From Stenotrophomonas maltophilia (GTDB lineage Bacteria; Pseudomonadota; Gammaproteobacteria; Xanthomonadales; Xanthomonadaceae): a stretch of 64,000 nt of DNA. Numbering within the stretch: position 1 is the first letter of the stretch; every line of letters starts with the position of its first letter. Positions 1 to 8,751 of the stretch are shown here, one piece after another. The position numbers and the translations under genes are program-made. The notes under the pieces are model-generated. The model searched no databases, had not been told where the DNA came from, and saw only the letters and a program-made list of their open reading frames with translations. The DNA lies in NCBI RefSeq assembly GCF_003205835.1, contig NZ_CP029773.1:590501-654500 (forward strand), given 5' to 3'.

Positions 1-730
1 CCAGCAGGGTTTCCGGGCGGGTGGTGGCGACGACCAGGTAGTCGCGGGTTTCGCGCAGGGTTTCCACGCCGTCGGCATCGCGCTCGACGTGCTCGTAGCT
101 CAGGCCCTCATCCAGCGTGTAGGCGATCGACCACAGGAAGCCGTCTTCCTCGGCGCTTTCCACTTCCAGGTCGGAAATGGCGGTCTTCAGCACCGGGTCC
201 CAGTTGACCAGGCGCTGGCCGCGATAGATCAGGCCCTGCTCGTACCAGCGCACGAAGGCCTCGTTGACCGCCGCCGACGGCTGCGGGTCCATGGTGAAGG
301 TGCTGCGCGACCAGTCGGCGGAGGTGCCGAGGCGGCGCATCTGGCGTTCGATGGTGTCGCCGGACTGCTGCTTCCACTCCCAGACCTTGCCGATGAAGCC
401 TTCGCGGCCCAGCGAATCGCGGGTCTCGCCCTTGCCTTCCAGCGCCAGGTTGCGGCTGACCACCATTTCGGTGGCGATGCCGGCGTGGTCGGTGCCGACC
501 TGCCACAGGGTGTCGTAGCCGCGCATGCGGTGGTAGCGCACCAGCGCGTCCATCAGGGTCTGCTGGAAGGCGTGGCCCATGTGCAGGGTGCCGGTCACGT
601 TCGGCGGCGGCAGCAGGATGGTGTACGGCTCGCCCGTGCCGGACGGCTTGAAGTGGCCGGCCTTCTCCCAGGCCTCGTAGAGGTCGGTCTCGAAGGACTT
701 CGGGTCGTAACTGGAGGCGAGTTGGGTCAT
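1..730 (-). CDS. valS: Valyl-tRNA synthetase, N-terminal part (cut by window edge)
   Basis: Class I aminoacyl-tRNA synthetase that charges tRNA-Val in the cytoplasm. The visible 243 residues start [20 protein letters not shown] and contain the ATP-binding HIGH-type motif within [14 protein letters not shown] at about residues 41-54, followed by the start of the catalytic fold and the beginning of the editing domain (ATTRPETLL at the edge). The frame runs open off base 1, so the editing, KMSKS and anticodon-binding parts lie outside the window. It is the last gene of the reverse-strand run pepA-holC-small membrane peptide-valS; pepA-holC-valS is a classic gammaproteobacterial order, which supports the call. 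Confidence 0.97.
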   Translation of the reverse strand, partial: MTQLASSYDPKSFETDLYEAWEKAGHFKPSGTGEPYTILLPPPNVTGTLHMGHAFQQTLMDALVRYHRMRGYDTLWQVGTDHAGIATEMVVSRNLALEGKGETRDSLGREGFIGKVWEWKQQSGDTIERQMRRLGTSADWSRSTFTMDPQPSAAVNEAFVRWYEQGLIYRGQRLVNWDPVLKTAISDLEVESAEEDGFLWSIAYTLDEGLSYEHVERDADGVETLRETRDYLVVATTRPETLL

Positions 731-763
731 GCGGGGGAACCGGTAATCAAGGCGGAAGGGAGA

Positions 764-955
764 TCAGCGCGGCCCGAGGGCGCGCCGGATCTTCTGGTCG
801 GTGTGGTACTGGCTGACCGCGTAGGCGGCCCAGATGGCGGCGGGCAGCCAGCCGATCAGGGTGATCTGCAGGATCAGGCAGACGATGCCGGCAAACGGCC
901 GGCCGATGGTGAAGAAGGACAGCCAGGGAAGAATCAGGGCGATCAGCAGGCGCAT
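764..955 (-). CDS. Small membrane protein, Pmp3/YqaE (UPF0057) family
   Basis: A 63-residue protein with two hydrophobic segments (about residues 2-18 and 22-46) and a short charged tail ending in ALGPR. The spacing and the motif FAGIVCLILQITLIGWLPAAIWA match the Pmp3/YqaE family of inner-membrane proteolipids linked to membrane-potential and stress responses. A TTG lies one codon upstream, but the ATG at 955 is better placed after an AGGA-type ribosome site. It sits between holC and valS on the same strand and is probably co-transcribed. No specific role here can be read from the sequence. Confidence 0.85.
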   Translation of the reverse strand: MRLLIALILPWLSFFTIGRPFAGIVCLILQITLIGWLPAAIWAAYAVSQYHTDQKIRRALGPR

Positions 956-974
956 CAAGGGGTCCTCGCTGGAC

Positions 975-1400
975 TTACATGTCGTGCTTGTTCAGGTCGT
1001 AACCGGCGGCCTTGTACTGGCGCCAGCGTTCGCGCAGCGGTTCGCGCGCTTCCGGGTCGGCCGGAACCACTTCCAGCACGCGCTCGCACTCGCCCAGCCA
1101 GGGTTCATCGCGCAGGTTGATCACCAGCGGGCGCGCCGGTGCCTCGGTGCCGGGCACGGCGATCAGCACCAGGGCTTCTTCCTCATCCATGTCCTCGCCG
1201 GCGATCTGGTGCGGGATGTAGGCATCGTTGTCGAACGCCCACAGCAGTTCGTCCAGCTCCTCGGCCTGGGCCTGGTCGCGGGCCAGCACCAGGGTGAACA
1301 GCCCGGCGTCGTTGGCCTTGCGTGCCAGCTCGCAGACCAGGCGCAACGGCTCGGTCAGGAAGCGGGGCTTGGCGATCAGGTAGAAGTCGGCGCGGGGCAT
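975..1400 (-). CDS. holC: DNA polymerase III chi subunit
   Basis: 141 residues beginning MPRADFYLIAKPRFL. The chi subunit joins the clamp-loader complex to single-strand-binding protein through psi. The Rossmann-like pattern is visible: an N-terminal strand, LVCELARKANDAGLFTLVLA, then DELLWAFDNDAYIPH and the ALVLIAVPG strand, all typical of HolC. Length agrees with the family (about 147 in E. coli). The C-terminal end carries an extra basic tail (RERWRQYKAAGYDLNKHDM). Placed directly after pepA and before valS as in many gammaproteobacteria, so an operon is likely. Confidence 0.93.
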   Translation of the reverse strand: MPRADFYLIAKPRFLTEPLRLVCELARKANDAGLFTLVLARDQAQAEELDELLWAFDNDAYIPHQIAGEDMDEEEALVLIAVPGTEAPARPLVINLRDEPWLGECERVLEVVPADPEAREPLRERWRQYKAAGYDLNKHDM

Positions 1401-1482
1401 GGCAGGGTCCGGGTCAGGCAGGGTTCCGGCGGTGCCGGGCGAGGCCCCGGCCGGCGGAGGCCGGCCAGGGTCGGGTACGGCA

Positions 1483-2961
1483 TCAGGCGCGGGCGGTCTG
1501 GTCCAGCAGCCACTGGCTCAGCAGGCCGACCGGGCGGCCGGTTGCCATGCCACGCTTGCCTTCATCGCTGGCCACGCCGGCGATGTCCAGGTGCGCCCAG
1601 CGCTGGCCTTCGGCAAAGCGCGACAGGAAGCAGCCAGCGGTGATCGCGCCGGCCCAGCGGCCGCCGATGTTGTAGACGTCGGCGAAGGTCGAATCCAGCA
1701 TCGGCTGGTACTCGTCCCACAGCGGCAGGCGCCAGGCGCGGTCGAACACGTGCTCGCCGGCGGCCAGCAGCTCGTTGGCCAGGTCGTCGTGCTTGCTCAT
1801 CAGGCCGGCGGTCTGGTGGCCGAGGGCGACCATGCAGGCACCGGTCAGGGTGGCGACGTCGACCAGCGCGGCCGGCTCGAAGCGCTGCGCGTAGGTCAGC
1901 GCGTCGCACAGGATCAGGCGGCCTTCGGCGTCGGTGTTGCCGACTTCGATGGTCTTGCCCGACATCGAGGTGATCACGTCGGACGGACGGTAGGCGTTGC
2001 CGTCGATGGCGTTCTCCACCGCCGGCACCACCACCACCAGGTTCAGCGGCAGCTTGGCCTTGACCGCAGCGACGAAGGTGCCGATGACGTTGGCGCCACC
2101 GCACATGTCGTACTTCATCTCCTCGATGCCGCCCTGGGTCTTCAGGTTGACGCCACCGGTATCGAAGGTGATGCCCTTGCCGACCAGCACGTACGGCTTG
2201 GCGTCGCCGCCATTGTTCCACTTCAGCACGACCAGGCGCGGGCGGTTGGCCGAACCACGGGCCACGGCCAGCAGCGAGCCCATGCCCAGTGCTTCCATCT
2301 GGTGCTCGTCGAGGATCTCGGCCTCGGCACCGTCGTGCTCGCCGGCGAACTTCACACCCACTTCGGCCAGGTAGGCCGGGGTGCAGTAGTTCGGCGGCAG
2401 GTTGCCCAGCTCGCGGGCGAACTCGACGCCGGCGGCGATGGCCTGGCCCTGGGCCAGGGCCTGGGCGTCGTCACCGGCGATGGCCAGCTGGGCCAGGCCG
2501 GCGTCCTCGGCCTTCTTCTTGCCCAGGGTGGCGGTGTAGCGGTACGCGGCGTGATCGGCGGCGATCACTGCCTGGCGGATCGCCCAGGCCGCGTCGCGGT
2601 CCTTCACCGCCACTTCGGACAGGGTGAACAGTGCGCTGCGGGCAGCACCGGCCTTCAGCGCGCGCACGGCGTCGCCGACGGCCTTCAGGTACTGCGGCAC
2701 GCCGAAGCGGGCGGCTTCGCCGAGGCCGACCACCAGCACGCGCGGGGCGGTCACGCCCGGCAGGTCGTGCAACAGGGTGGTCGCGCCGGTCTTGCCGGAC
2801 AGATCGCCGCGCTGGGCCAGGGCGGCCAGGCGGCCACCACTGGCGGCGTCCAGGGCCTGGGCAGCCGGGGTCAGGGTATGGTCGGCATACGCGCCGACCA
2901 CCAGGCAATCAACGGTGGCGGCGGCCGGAGCAACGTGGTTCAGGGTGAATTCGAGGGCCAT
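1483..2961 (-). CDS. pepA: Leucyl aminopeptidase (cytosol aminopeptidase, M17)
   Basis: 492 residues. A two-metal exopeptidase releasing N-terminal residues from peptides; in E. coli it is also a DNA-binding accessory factor for Xer recombination. The metal and catalytic region is clear: [14 protein letters not shown] and the family signature [10 protein letters not shown], with GGANVIG and the C-terminal [13 protein letters not shown] longer frame opens at 2991, but [12 protein letters not shown] at 2961 is the natural start and leaves a 104-bp intergenic space to the divergent lptF. First gene of the reverse operon with holC, the Pmp3-like peptide and valS. Confidence 0.96.
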   Translation of the reverse strand: MALEFTLNHVAPAAATVDCLVVGAYADHTLTPAAQALDAASGGRLAALAQRGDLSGKTGATTLLHDLPGVTAPRVLVVGLGEAARFGVPQYLKAVGDAVRALKAGAARSALFTLSEVAVKDRDAAWAIRQAVIAADHAAYRYTATLGKKKAEDAGLAQLAIAGDDAQALAQGQAIAAGVEFARELGNLPPNYCTPAYLAEVGVKFAGEHDGAEAEILDEHQMEALGMGSLLAVARGSANRPRLVVLKWNNGGDAKPYVLVGKGITFDTGGVNLKTQGGIEEMKYDMCGGANVIGTFVAAVKAKLPLNLVVVVPAVENAIDGNAYRPSDVITSMSGKTIEVGNTDAEGRLILCDALTYAQRFEPAALVDVATLTGACMVALGHQTAGLMSKHDDLANELLAAGEHVFDRAWRLPLWDEYQPMLDSTFADVYNIGGRWAGAITAGCFLSRFAEGQRWAHLDIAGVASDEGKRGMATGRPVGLLSQWLLDQTARA

Positions 2962-2986
2962 TGAGCAGATTCCATTGGCGAGTCCG

Positions 2987-2992
2987 TACAAT
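2987..2992 (+). promoter_or_regulatory. Candidate -10 box for lptFG
   Basis: TACAAT lies 74 bp before the lptF start in the pepA-lptF divergent gap. No good -35 hexamer stands at 16-18 bp, so this is a weak call. The same TACAAT hexamer precedes purL and glyA in this window. Confidence 0.3.
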
Positions 2993-3065
2993 CGCAGGCC
3001 GTTTACGCCCAGACAGTAGACTGGGCGGCACCGCGAACGAACCCCAGAGTTTAAACCACCGCCCC

Positions 3066-4148
3066 ATGCTGAAGCTCGACCGATACCTGCTGGGCGATTT
3101 CGTCCAGAGTTTCCTGGCTACCCTGATCGTCCTGCTGGTGGTCAGCGTGGGCGGCGTGCTGGTGGACATCCTCGGCAACATCGCCGATGGGCGCCTGCCG
3201 GCCAAGCTGCTGTTCTCGCAGCTGGGCCTGCAGTTCATCGCCTACCTGCCGCTGATCCTGCCATTGGCACTGATGCTGGGCCTGCTGCTGGCCATCGCCC
3301 GCCTGTACCGCGACTCGGAGATGGCGGTCATCACCGCCATCGGCGTGGGGCCCAAGCGGTTGCTGCGGCCTTTGCTGATGCTGGTGGTGCCGGTGGTGCT
3401 GCTGGTCGGCGCCTGCTCGCTGTGGCTGGGCCCGTGGGCCGGCCGGGTGGCCGAGCAGATGATCATCGAGGCCAACCGCAGCGTGCTGATGGCCGGTCTG
3501 GAGCCGGGCCGGTTCACGCCGCTGCCCAATGGCGGCGTGGTCTACCTGTCCTCGATCTCGCCCGACGGCACCGAGCTGGGCAAGGTGTTCCTGCAGCGGC
3601 AGAAGGACGACCGCCTGGAAGTGGTGTCGGCCAACAGCGGCCGCATGTACTTCGAGGGCACCCGCCAGCGCTTCCTGGAGCTGGACGACGGCCACCAGGT
3701 GGAAGGACCGGTGGCCGGCGCGCTGGATTACCGGCTGGCGACCTTCGCCCGCAACGACGTCGCCCTGCCCGATGGCGCGCAGACCCGCACCGAGGACGAC
3801 CCGGAACTGATGCCGACCCTGAAGCTGATCGGCGATGAACGCCCGCAGGCGCAGGCACAGCTGCACCGCCGCCTGGCGCCGCCGCTGATCGCGCTGGCCT
3901 TTGCCCTGCTGACCGTGCCGCTGGGCCGGAGCTCGCCGCGCCAGCAGCGCTACGGCCGCATGATGCTGGCGCTGATGGCCTACATGGTGGGCACCAACCT
4001 GATGTTCATCGGCAGTGGCTGGATCGCCAATGGCAGGATTCCGCCCGCGCTGGGCCTGTGGTGGCTGACCCTGCCACTGCTGGCGCTGGCGATCTGGATG
4101 TATGCACGTGATGGCCGCCTGGGCCGCCCGAAGGGAGCCCGCGCATGA
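3066..4148 (+). CDS. lptF: LPS export permease LptF
   Basis: 360 residues, inner-membrane half of the LptB2FG ABC transporter that extracts lipopolysaccharide and pushes it along the Lpt bridge. The protein starts [20 protein letters not shown] and shows the YjgP/YjgQ layout: about three N-terminal membrane helices (residues 15-120), a periplasmic beta-jellyroll-like middle (roughly 130-265, [18 protein letters not shown]), then three C-terminal helices. An upstream in-frame start at 2961 is rejected because it would run across the promoter region. The stop overlaps the start of lptG as ATGA, indicating translational coupling. Confidence 0.95.
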   Translation: MLKLDRYLLGDFVQSFLATLIVLLVVSVGGVLVDILGNIADGRLPAKLLFSQLGLQFIAYLPLILPLALMLGLLLAIARLYRDSEMAVITAIGVGPKRLLRPLLMLVVPVVLLVGACSLWLGPWAGRVAEQMIIEANRSVLMAGLEPGRFTPLPNGGVVYLSSISPDGTELGKVFLQRQKDDRLEVVSANSGRMYFEGTRQRFLELDDGHQVEGPVAGALDYRLATFARNDVALPDGAQTRTEDDPELMPTLKLIGDERPQAQAQLHRRLAPPLIALAFALLTVPLGRSSPRQQRYGRMMLALMAYMVGTNLMFIGSGWIANGRIPPALGLWWLTLPLLALAIWMYARDGRLGRPKGARA

Positions 4149-5251
4149 GGCTGCGCCCGATGCGTTTCGACCTGTACCTGGGCCAGTCGGTGTTCACCAC
4201 GGTGCTGTTGACCTGGGCCGTGCTGGTCGGCCTGGATGTGGTGATGGCCTTCTCCGGCGAGTTCAAGGACATCGGCAAGAACGGCTACACCCTGGGCCAT
4301 GCCGCAGCATGGGTGCTGTACACCGTGCCACGCCGCGCCTACACGATGTTCCCCACCGCTGCGGTGATCGGCGCACTGATGGGCCTCGGCCAGCTGGCCG
4401 CGACCTCGGAGCTGACCGCACTGCGTGCGCTGGGCCTGTCGCGCAAGCGCCTGAGCGTATCGGTGGCGATCGCGCTGTCGCTGCTGACTGCGGTGATGGT
4501 GCTCAGCGCCGAGACGCTGGGCCCCTGGGGCCAGGACCGTGCCGATGCACTGAAGGCCAGTGCCAAGTGGGGGCGGGACATTTCCACCACGCGGTACTCG
4601 GGCCTGTGGGCACGCGAAGGCGATACCTTCCTCAATGCGCAGAGCGGCGAAGAGCAGCTGGTGGGCGACAAGGGCACGCGCCTGATCCTGCGTGACGTGC
4701 GCCTGTACCGCATTGCCGACGACGGCAAGATTGCCTCGTTGACCCATGCCACCACCGCCGAGCACGACAAGGATGGCTGGGTGCTGACCGGGGTCCGCCG
4801 CGACACCTTTGGCGAGCGCTCGGCGACCCGCCAGGAAGTGGCGCGCGAACCGTGGAATTCGAAGCTGGATGCGGCCGCATTGGCCACCGGCATCGCCAAG
4901 CCGCGCAATCTCAGCCTGGCCGAACTCAGCACCAGCATCACCTATCGCCAGCGCAACGGGCTGGATGCGCGCGATTTCGAGGATGTGTACTGGAGCCGCT
5001 GGTTCTACCCGGTGAACGTGCTGGCGCTGTGCCTGGCGGCGGTGCCGTTCGCGTTCGGGTCGCTGCGCAGCGGCGGCATGGGCAAGCGCCTGTTCCTGGG
5101 CATCCTGTTCGCGCTGGGCTTCTGGCTGCTGCAGCTGTTCTTCGGCCGCATGGCCGGCGCGTTGAAGTTTGATTACCGCATCGCCTATGCATTGCCGCCG
5201 ATCGTGATGCTGGCGGTGTCCGGATTGCTGTTCCGGCGCAAGTCGGGTTGA
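4145..5251 (+). CDS. lptG: LPS export permease LptG
   Basis: 368 residues, partner permease of LptF in the LptB2FG transporter. Topology mirrors LptF: N-terminal helices around residues 15-40, 60-85 and 100-125, a soluble periplasmic domain (about 130-275, including EEQLVGDKGTRLILRDVRLYRI), and three C-terminal helices ending in VSGLLFRRKSG. The motif WSRWFYPVNVLALCLAAVPFAFGSLRSGG is typical of LptG. The gene overlaps lptF by 4 nt and is followed by a hairpin, so lptFG looks like a two-gene unit. Confidence 0.95.
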   Translation: MRLRPMRFDLYLGQSVFTTVLLTWAVLVGLDVVMAFSGEFKDIGKNGYTLGHAAAWVLYTVPRRAYTMFPTAAVIGALMGLGQLAATSELTALRALGLSRKRLSVSVAIALSLLTAVMVLSAETLGPWGQDRADALKASAKWGRDISTTRYSGLWAREGDTFLNAQSGEEQLVGDKGTRLILRDVRLYRIADDGKIASLTHATTAEHDKDGWVLTGVRRDTFGERSATRQEVAREPWNSKLDAAALATGIAKPRNLSLAELSTSITYRQRNGLDARDFEDVYWSRWFYPVNVLALCLAAVPFAFGSLRSGGMGKRLFLGILFALGFWLLQLFFGRMAGALKFDYRIAYALPPIVMLAVSGLLFRRKSG

Positions 5252-5260
5252 TTCCCAGGG

Positions 5261-5287
5261 AGCCGGGCAAGGCCCGGCTGTTTCCGT
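5261..5287 (+). terminator. Probable rho-independent terminator after lptG
   Basis: The arms AGCCGGGC and GCCCGGCT are separated by 3 nt and followed by GTTTCCGTTT. The T-run is interrupted, so termination may be partial. Confidence 0.6.
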
Positions 5288-5305
5288 TTCACTTCAAGGA
5301 CGAAC

Positions 5306-6178
5306 ATGAGCTTCCAACGCTTTCTGCCGTACTTCGCGGCCGTGCTGCTTTCTGCCGGCTGCAGCCGGTCCACCGTCGAATTCGAGATCGACAACCCGAC
5401 GGATGCACCGCTGACCTTGTCGGTCGACCAGCAGGTGCATACCCTGCCGCCGCACACCTCCATGCCCCTGGTTCTGGAGCCGGGCCAGTACCGGCTGCAG
5501 AGCGAGAAGATCGGCAGCGTCCGCATGGTTGTCTATGCCGACGGGATCGGTGGGTTGATCAACCCGGCCATGGCCGAGTACGTGATCGTCACCGAGCAGT
5601 ACGTCACCAGCAAGACCAATACCGGCAACCTGGCATCGAAGATCGAACTGAACGATGTGGAGATCGAGGGTCCCTACGTGAAGGCGACCGGCTTCTTCAT
5701 TCCGCGCCGTTGGGACGCAGGACTGAAGGACGAACTGCCTGACACGGTGGTCTCCAGCAGCCCGGATACCTCGTCCGACTACCGGACCAAGCTCTACAAC
5801 GTGCCCGGCTTCTTCGAATACCTGGATGCCGGGGACGAGCTGAAGGAGGCTTTCGGGCCGGATGGCTACCGGCCGCCGGCAGCATCGGTGGCTTTCACTG
5901 CCGCCCAGCTGCCGCCGCTTCCGGCGGCCTATGAGGCCCAGGGCAAACCGATGCGCGAGCTGTACGCGCAGTACCTTGCCGCAACCGACGCAGGCGAGCA
6001 GAAGCGCCTGAAGAAGGCCAGCCTGAAACTTTGGCAGGAGTTCGTGAAGACCCGTGCGCAGTTGAGCGCACAGTCGCCGGTGGCCGATGATGTGCAGGCC
6101 AATGCGTTTGCGTCCGCCTTCTTCGACCTCTGGACGCAGCCGGCGGTGATCCTGCCGGATCCGGCACCCGCTGGCTGA
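5306..6178 (+). CDS. Predicted lipoprotein of unknown function
   Basis: 290 residues, not recognised. The first 19 residues form a lipoprotein signal with lipobox LSAGC (Cys19), so the mature protein is probably membrane-anchored, facing the periplasm. Residues 25-70 are beta-rich (EFEIDNPTDAPLTLSVDQQVHTL split by turns) and resemble a small immunoglobulin-like fold. The C-terminal third (about 200-270) is predicted helical (QYLAATDAGEQKRLKKASLKLWQEF). It starts 55 nt after lptG beyond the hairpin terminator and is followed by a SMAG palindrome, so it may be transcribed alone or by read-through. I see no catalytic motif. Confidence 0.75.
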   Translation: MSFQRFLPYFAAVLLSAGCSRSTVEFEIDNPTDAPLTLSVDQQVHTLPPHTSMPLVLEPGQYRLQSEKIGSVRMVVYADGIGGLINPAMAEYVIVTEQYVTSKTNTGNLASKIELNDVEIEGPYVKATGFFIPRRWDAGLKDELPDTVVSSSPDTSSDYRTKLYNVPGFFEYLDAGDELKEAFGPDGYRPPAASVAFTAAQLPPLPAAYEAQGKPMRELYAQYLAATDAGEQKRLKKASLKLWQEFVKTRAQLSAQSPVADDVQANAFASAFFDLWTQPAVILPDPAPAG

Positions 6179-6194
6179 TCGCTGCGTTGATCGT

Positions 6195-6222
6195 GTAGAG
6201 CCGAGCCCATGCTCGGCTCTAC
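6195..6222 (+). repeat. SMAG-type REP palindrome
   Basis: GTAG-headed palindrome: GTAGAGCCGAGC, 4-nt loop, GCTCGGCTCTAC. It lies between the convergent lipoprotein gene and the RDD gene, and may serve both as a transcript end. The GTAG head is the hallmark of the dispersed S. maltophilia SMAG family. Confidence 0.85.
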
Positions 6223-6232
6223 ACGTCGTGCA

Positions 6233-6724
6233 TCACCGCTTCGGCATGCGCACCAGGCGGGTGCCGCTGGCGCGGTCGTGCCAGGTCAGGCGGTCGCGGT
6301 CGACCCATGCCCACCAGAACCCCAGTCCACCCAGCAGCAGCGACAGCGAGCCCACGGCGAAGCGCAGCCACAGTTGGCCGCGCCGCAGCGGCGCGCCATC
6401 CCCTGAGTGCAGTTTCAGCCGCCACGGCCGCATGCCCAGTGTCTGCCCGCCACGGCGCCAGCTGGCCGTGGCGTACCCCCCCGTGATCAGCCAGCACACC
6501 GCCCACAGCAGCCACTGCCAGGCACTGAACGGCGCGATGTTCTCGCGCTGCGCGTGGCCGCTGAAGGTGTAGGCGAGGGTGAACAGCGTGCCGGCCAGCA
6601 TCCACAGCGCCAGTACCGGCAGTGCGTCGTAGACCATCGCCAGCACGCGCCAGACCAACAAGGCACGTGGGCGCGGCGCTTCGGTAGTGGCCGCAGGGGC
6701 GGTGTCGGTGACGGGGCGGGACAT
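6233..6724 (-). CDS. RDD family membrane protein
   Basis: 163 residues. A short Pro/Ala-rich cytoplasmic head is followed by the first membrane helix carrying the R...D pattern ([20 protein letters not shown]), a second helix around [20 protein letters not shown], and a third with [31 protein letters not shown], where the terminal TWHD is typical of RDD proteins. These are small inner-membrane proteins, some linked to ion transport or stress, mostly uncharacterised. The frame opens further upstream at 6796, but that start would overlap xerD; the ATG at 6724 gives a divergent arrangement with a 56-bp gap. Confidence 0.85.
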   Translation of the reverse strand: MSRPVTDTAPAATTEAPRPRALLVWRVLAMVYDALPVLALWMLAGTLFTLAYTFSGHAQRENIAPFSAWQWLLWAVCWLITGGYATASWRRGGQTLGMRPWRLKLHSGDGAPLRRGQLWLRFAVGSLSLLLGGLGFWWAWVDRDRLTWHDRASGTRLVRMPKR

Positions 6725-6780
6725 TCGCCGAGCATACGCAAAGCTGGCCGTGCCCGCAGTGGCCCTCGTATCCTGCACCC

Positions 6781-7758
6781 ATGGCCCTTGTTTCAACCCC
6801 CGCCGAACGCCGCCAGCTGGTGCAGCAACTGCCCGAGCTGCGCGCCGACGACAGCGTGCGCATCCAGCGCTTCCTCGATGCGATCTGGGCCGAGAACGGC
6901 CTGGCCCGCGCCACCCTCGACAGCTACCGGCGCGACCTGGAAGGGCTTGCGCGCTGGATGGATGGGCGCGACGGTGGCCTGGCCGGCATCGAGCGCCCGG
7001 GGCTGTTCGATTACCTGGCCTGGCGCACCCGGCATGGCTGGTCGCCGCGCAGCAATGCGCGCCTGCTGTCGGCGCTGCGCGCGTTCTTCGCCGATGGCGT
7101 GCGCCGTGGTGAACGCAGCGAGGACCCTAGTGCACTGCTGGACCCGCCGAAGCTGCCGCGGCTGTTGCCGAAGGCGCTGGCCGAAAGCCAGATCGACGCA
7201 CTGCTGGCAGCGCCGGACATCGACAGTCCGCTGGGCCTGCGCGATCGCGCCATGCTGGAGCTGATGTATGCCGCCGGCCTGCGCGTGAGCGAGCTGGTGC
7301 TGCTGCCGGCCACGGCAGTCAACCTGCGCCAGGGCGTGCTGCGGGTCACGGGCAAGGGCAGCAAGGAGCGGCTGGTGCCGCTGGGCGAGGAATCGCAGCA
7401 CTGGCTGGAACGCTACCTGCAGCAGTCGCGACCGCAACTGGTCGGCAGGGGCAGGGTGCAGGCACTGGCCGATGGGCAGACGCCGTTGTTCGTCGAGCCG
7501 ACGCTGCATGCGCTGACCCGGCAGGCCTTCTGGCACCTGGTCAAGCGCCACGCGCAGGTGGCCGGCATCGACCCGGTGCGGATCAGCCCGCATGGCCTGC
7601 GCCACAGCTTCGCCACCCACCTGCTCAACCGTGGCGCCGACCTGCGCGCGCTGCAGATGCTGCTCGGCCACAGCTCGCTGTCCACCACCCAGATCTACAC
7701 CCTGGTGGCGCGCGAGCATCTGCAGAAGCTGCACGCCCGCCACCATCCGCGCGGCTGA
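6781..7758 (+). CDS. xerD: Tyrosine recombinase XerD
   Basis: 325 residues, subunit of the XerCD recombinase that resolves chromosome dimers at dif under FtsK control. The N-terminal core-binding SAM-like domain spans about residues 20-120 ([20 protein letters not shown]). The catalytic domain shows all the expected residues: Arg in GLRVSEL, Lys in KGSKER, His-x-x-Arg in [12 protein letters not shown], His in [13 protein letters not shown] and the nucleophile Tyr in the same block. It is about 25 residues longer at the N terminus than E. coli XerD. It precedes dsbC, the order also seen in E. coli (xerD-dsbC-recJ). Confidence 0.95.
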   Translation: MALVSTPAERRQLVQQLPELRADDSVRIQRFLDAIWAENGLARATLDSYRRDLEGLARWMDGRDGGLAGIERPGLFDYLAWRTRHGWSPRSNARLLSALRAFFADGVRRGERSEDPSALLDPPKLPRLLPKALAESQIDALLAAPDIDSPLGLRDRAMLELMYAAGLRVSELVLLPATAVNLRQGVLRVTGKGSKERLVPLGEESQHWLERYLQQSRPQLVGRGRVQALADGQTPLFVEPTLHALTRQAFWHLVKRHAQVAGIDPVRISPHGLRHSFATHLLNRGADLRALQMLLGHSSLSTTQIYTLVAREHLQKLHARHHPRG

Positions 7759-7858
7759 GCGCCGGGCTGAATCGCTGCCCGGGGCCGTGCCGGGCGTCGC
7801 GGCCCGGTTCCGGTGGCTGTGTCAGAATCCGGGATCTTCTTCTGTTGCGGACCGCTCC

Positions 7859-8641
7859 ATGCTCCGATTTGCCATCGCCGCCGTGTTCGGTGCGCTCAGC
7901 CTGACTGCCTGCGCCCAGCCGGCCCCGCCGGCCGCCAAGGCACCTGCCGCTGCGGCCAAGGCCGTCCCGGCCGCCAACGCTTCGGCCGACCAGGCCGTAC
8001 GCGCCGCGCTGACCGCGCTGAATCCCGGCTTCCAGGTGGACTACATCGGCGCTGCGCCGTTCCCTGGTTTCCGCGAGGTCGTGGTTTCCGGCCAGTTGCT
8101 GTACGTGTCCGACGATGGCCGCTACCTGTTCCAGTCGCAGCCCTACGACACCCGCGCCAAGGGCCCGGCCAACAGCGAGGGCCTGCTCGGCTACCGCCGC
8201 GACCTGCTGGCCAAGGCCAACCACGGCGACCGCATCGTGTTCGCCGCGCCGAACGCGAAGTACACCATCAGCGTGTTCACCGACATCGAGTGCGGTTACT
8301 GCCGCAAGCTGCACCAGGACATCGCTGAGCTCAACCGCAACGGCATCTCGGTCGAGTACCTGGCATTCCCGCGCATGGGCCTGGGCAGCAAGGACTACAC
8401 CGACATGATCTCGGTCTGGTGTGCAGCGGATCGCCGCCAGGCCCTGACCAACGCCAAGCGCGGTGGCAATGTGCCGGCCAAGAACTGCACCAACCCGGTG
8501 GCGATGCAGTACGCGCTGGGCCAGCAGTTGGGCGTGAACGGCACGCCGGCGATCTTCGCCCCGGACGGCACCCAGCTGGGCGGCTACCTGCCGCCGGCGC
8601 AGCTGCGTGCGGCGCTGGACAAGCTGTCCGAGAAGCGCTGA
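7859..8641 (+). CDS. dsbC: Thiol:disulfide interchange protein DsbC
   Basis: 260 residues, periplasmic disulfide isomerase. The N terminus is MLRFAIAAVFGALSLTACAQ; the Cys in LTACAQ could make it a lipoprotein rather than a soluble DsbC, which would be unusual. An Ala/Pro linker is followed by the DsbC dimerisation domain (about residues 45-110) and the thioredoxin domain with active site CGYC at residues 145-148 and the cis-proline loop GVNGTPAIF. A longer frame reading into xerD is rejected; the ATG at 7859 fits the length of the family. It lies 100 nt after xerD and ends before a SMAG pair and a strong terminator. Confidence 0.93.
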   Translation: MLRFAIAAVFGALSLTACAQPAPPAAKAPAAAAKAVPAANASADQAVRAALTALNPGFQVDYIGAAPFPGFREVVVSGQLLYVSDDGRYLFQSQPYDTRAKGPANSEGLLGYRRDLLAKANHGDRIVFAAPNAKYTISVFTDIECGYCRKLHQDIAELNRNGISVEYLAFPRMGLGSKDYTDMISVWCAADRRQALTNAKRGGNVPAKNCTNPVAMQYALGQQLGVNGTPAIFAPDGTQLGGYLPPAQLRAALDKLSEKR

Positions 8642-8650
8642 CGCGGAATC

Positions 8651-8708
8651 GTAGCGTCGAGGCATGCTCGACTGCGGGACCATCAGCCGAGCATGGGCTC
8701 GGCGCTAC
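8651..8708 (+). repeat. SMAG-type REP pair
   Basis: Two palindromes in opposite orientation: GTAGCGTCGAGGCATGCTCG at the left and AGCCGAGCATGGGCTCGGC with a closing CTAC at the right. It begins 9 nt after the dsbC stop. Confidence 0.8.
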
Positions 8709-8717
8709 AGATCAGAG

Positions 8718-8749
8718 GCCGGGGGCGCACAATGCGCCCCCGGCTTTTT
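8718..8749 (+). terminator. Rho-independent terminator after dsbC
   Basis: Perfect 12-bp stem GCCGGGGGCGCA/TGCGCCCCCGGC with a CAA loop followed by TTTTT. It abuts the stop codon of the convergent chitinase gene. The reverse strand lacks a T-run after the hairpin, so it mainly serves the forward transcript. Confidence 0.9.
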
Positions 8750-8751
8750 GC

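Noticed and set aside
1399..2964. Forward frames opposite pepA and holC
   Set aside because: Shadows; the reverse frames carry PepA and HolC signatures and the usual operon order.
6781..7758. XerD as an integrase of a mobile island
   Set aside because: It has core XerD length and motifs, sits beside dsbC as in E. coli, and no attachment repeats or phage genes are near.
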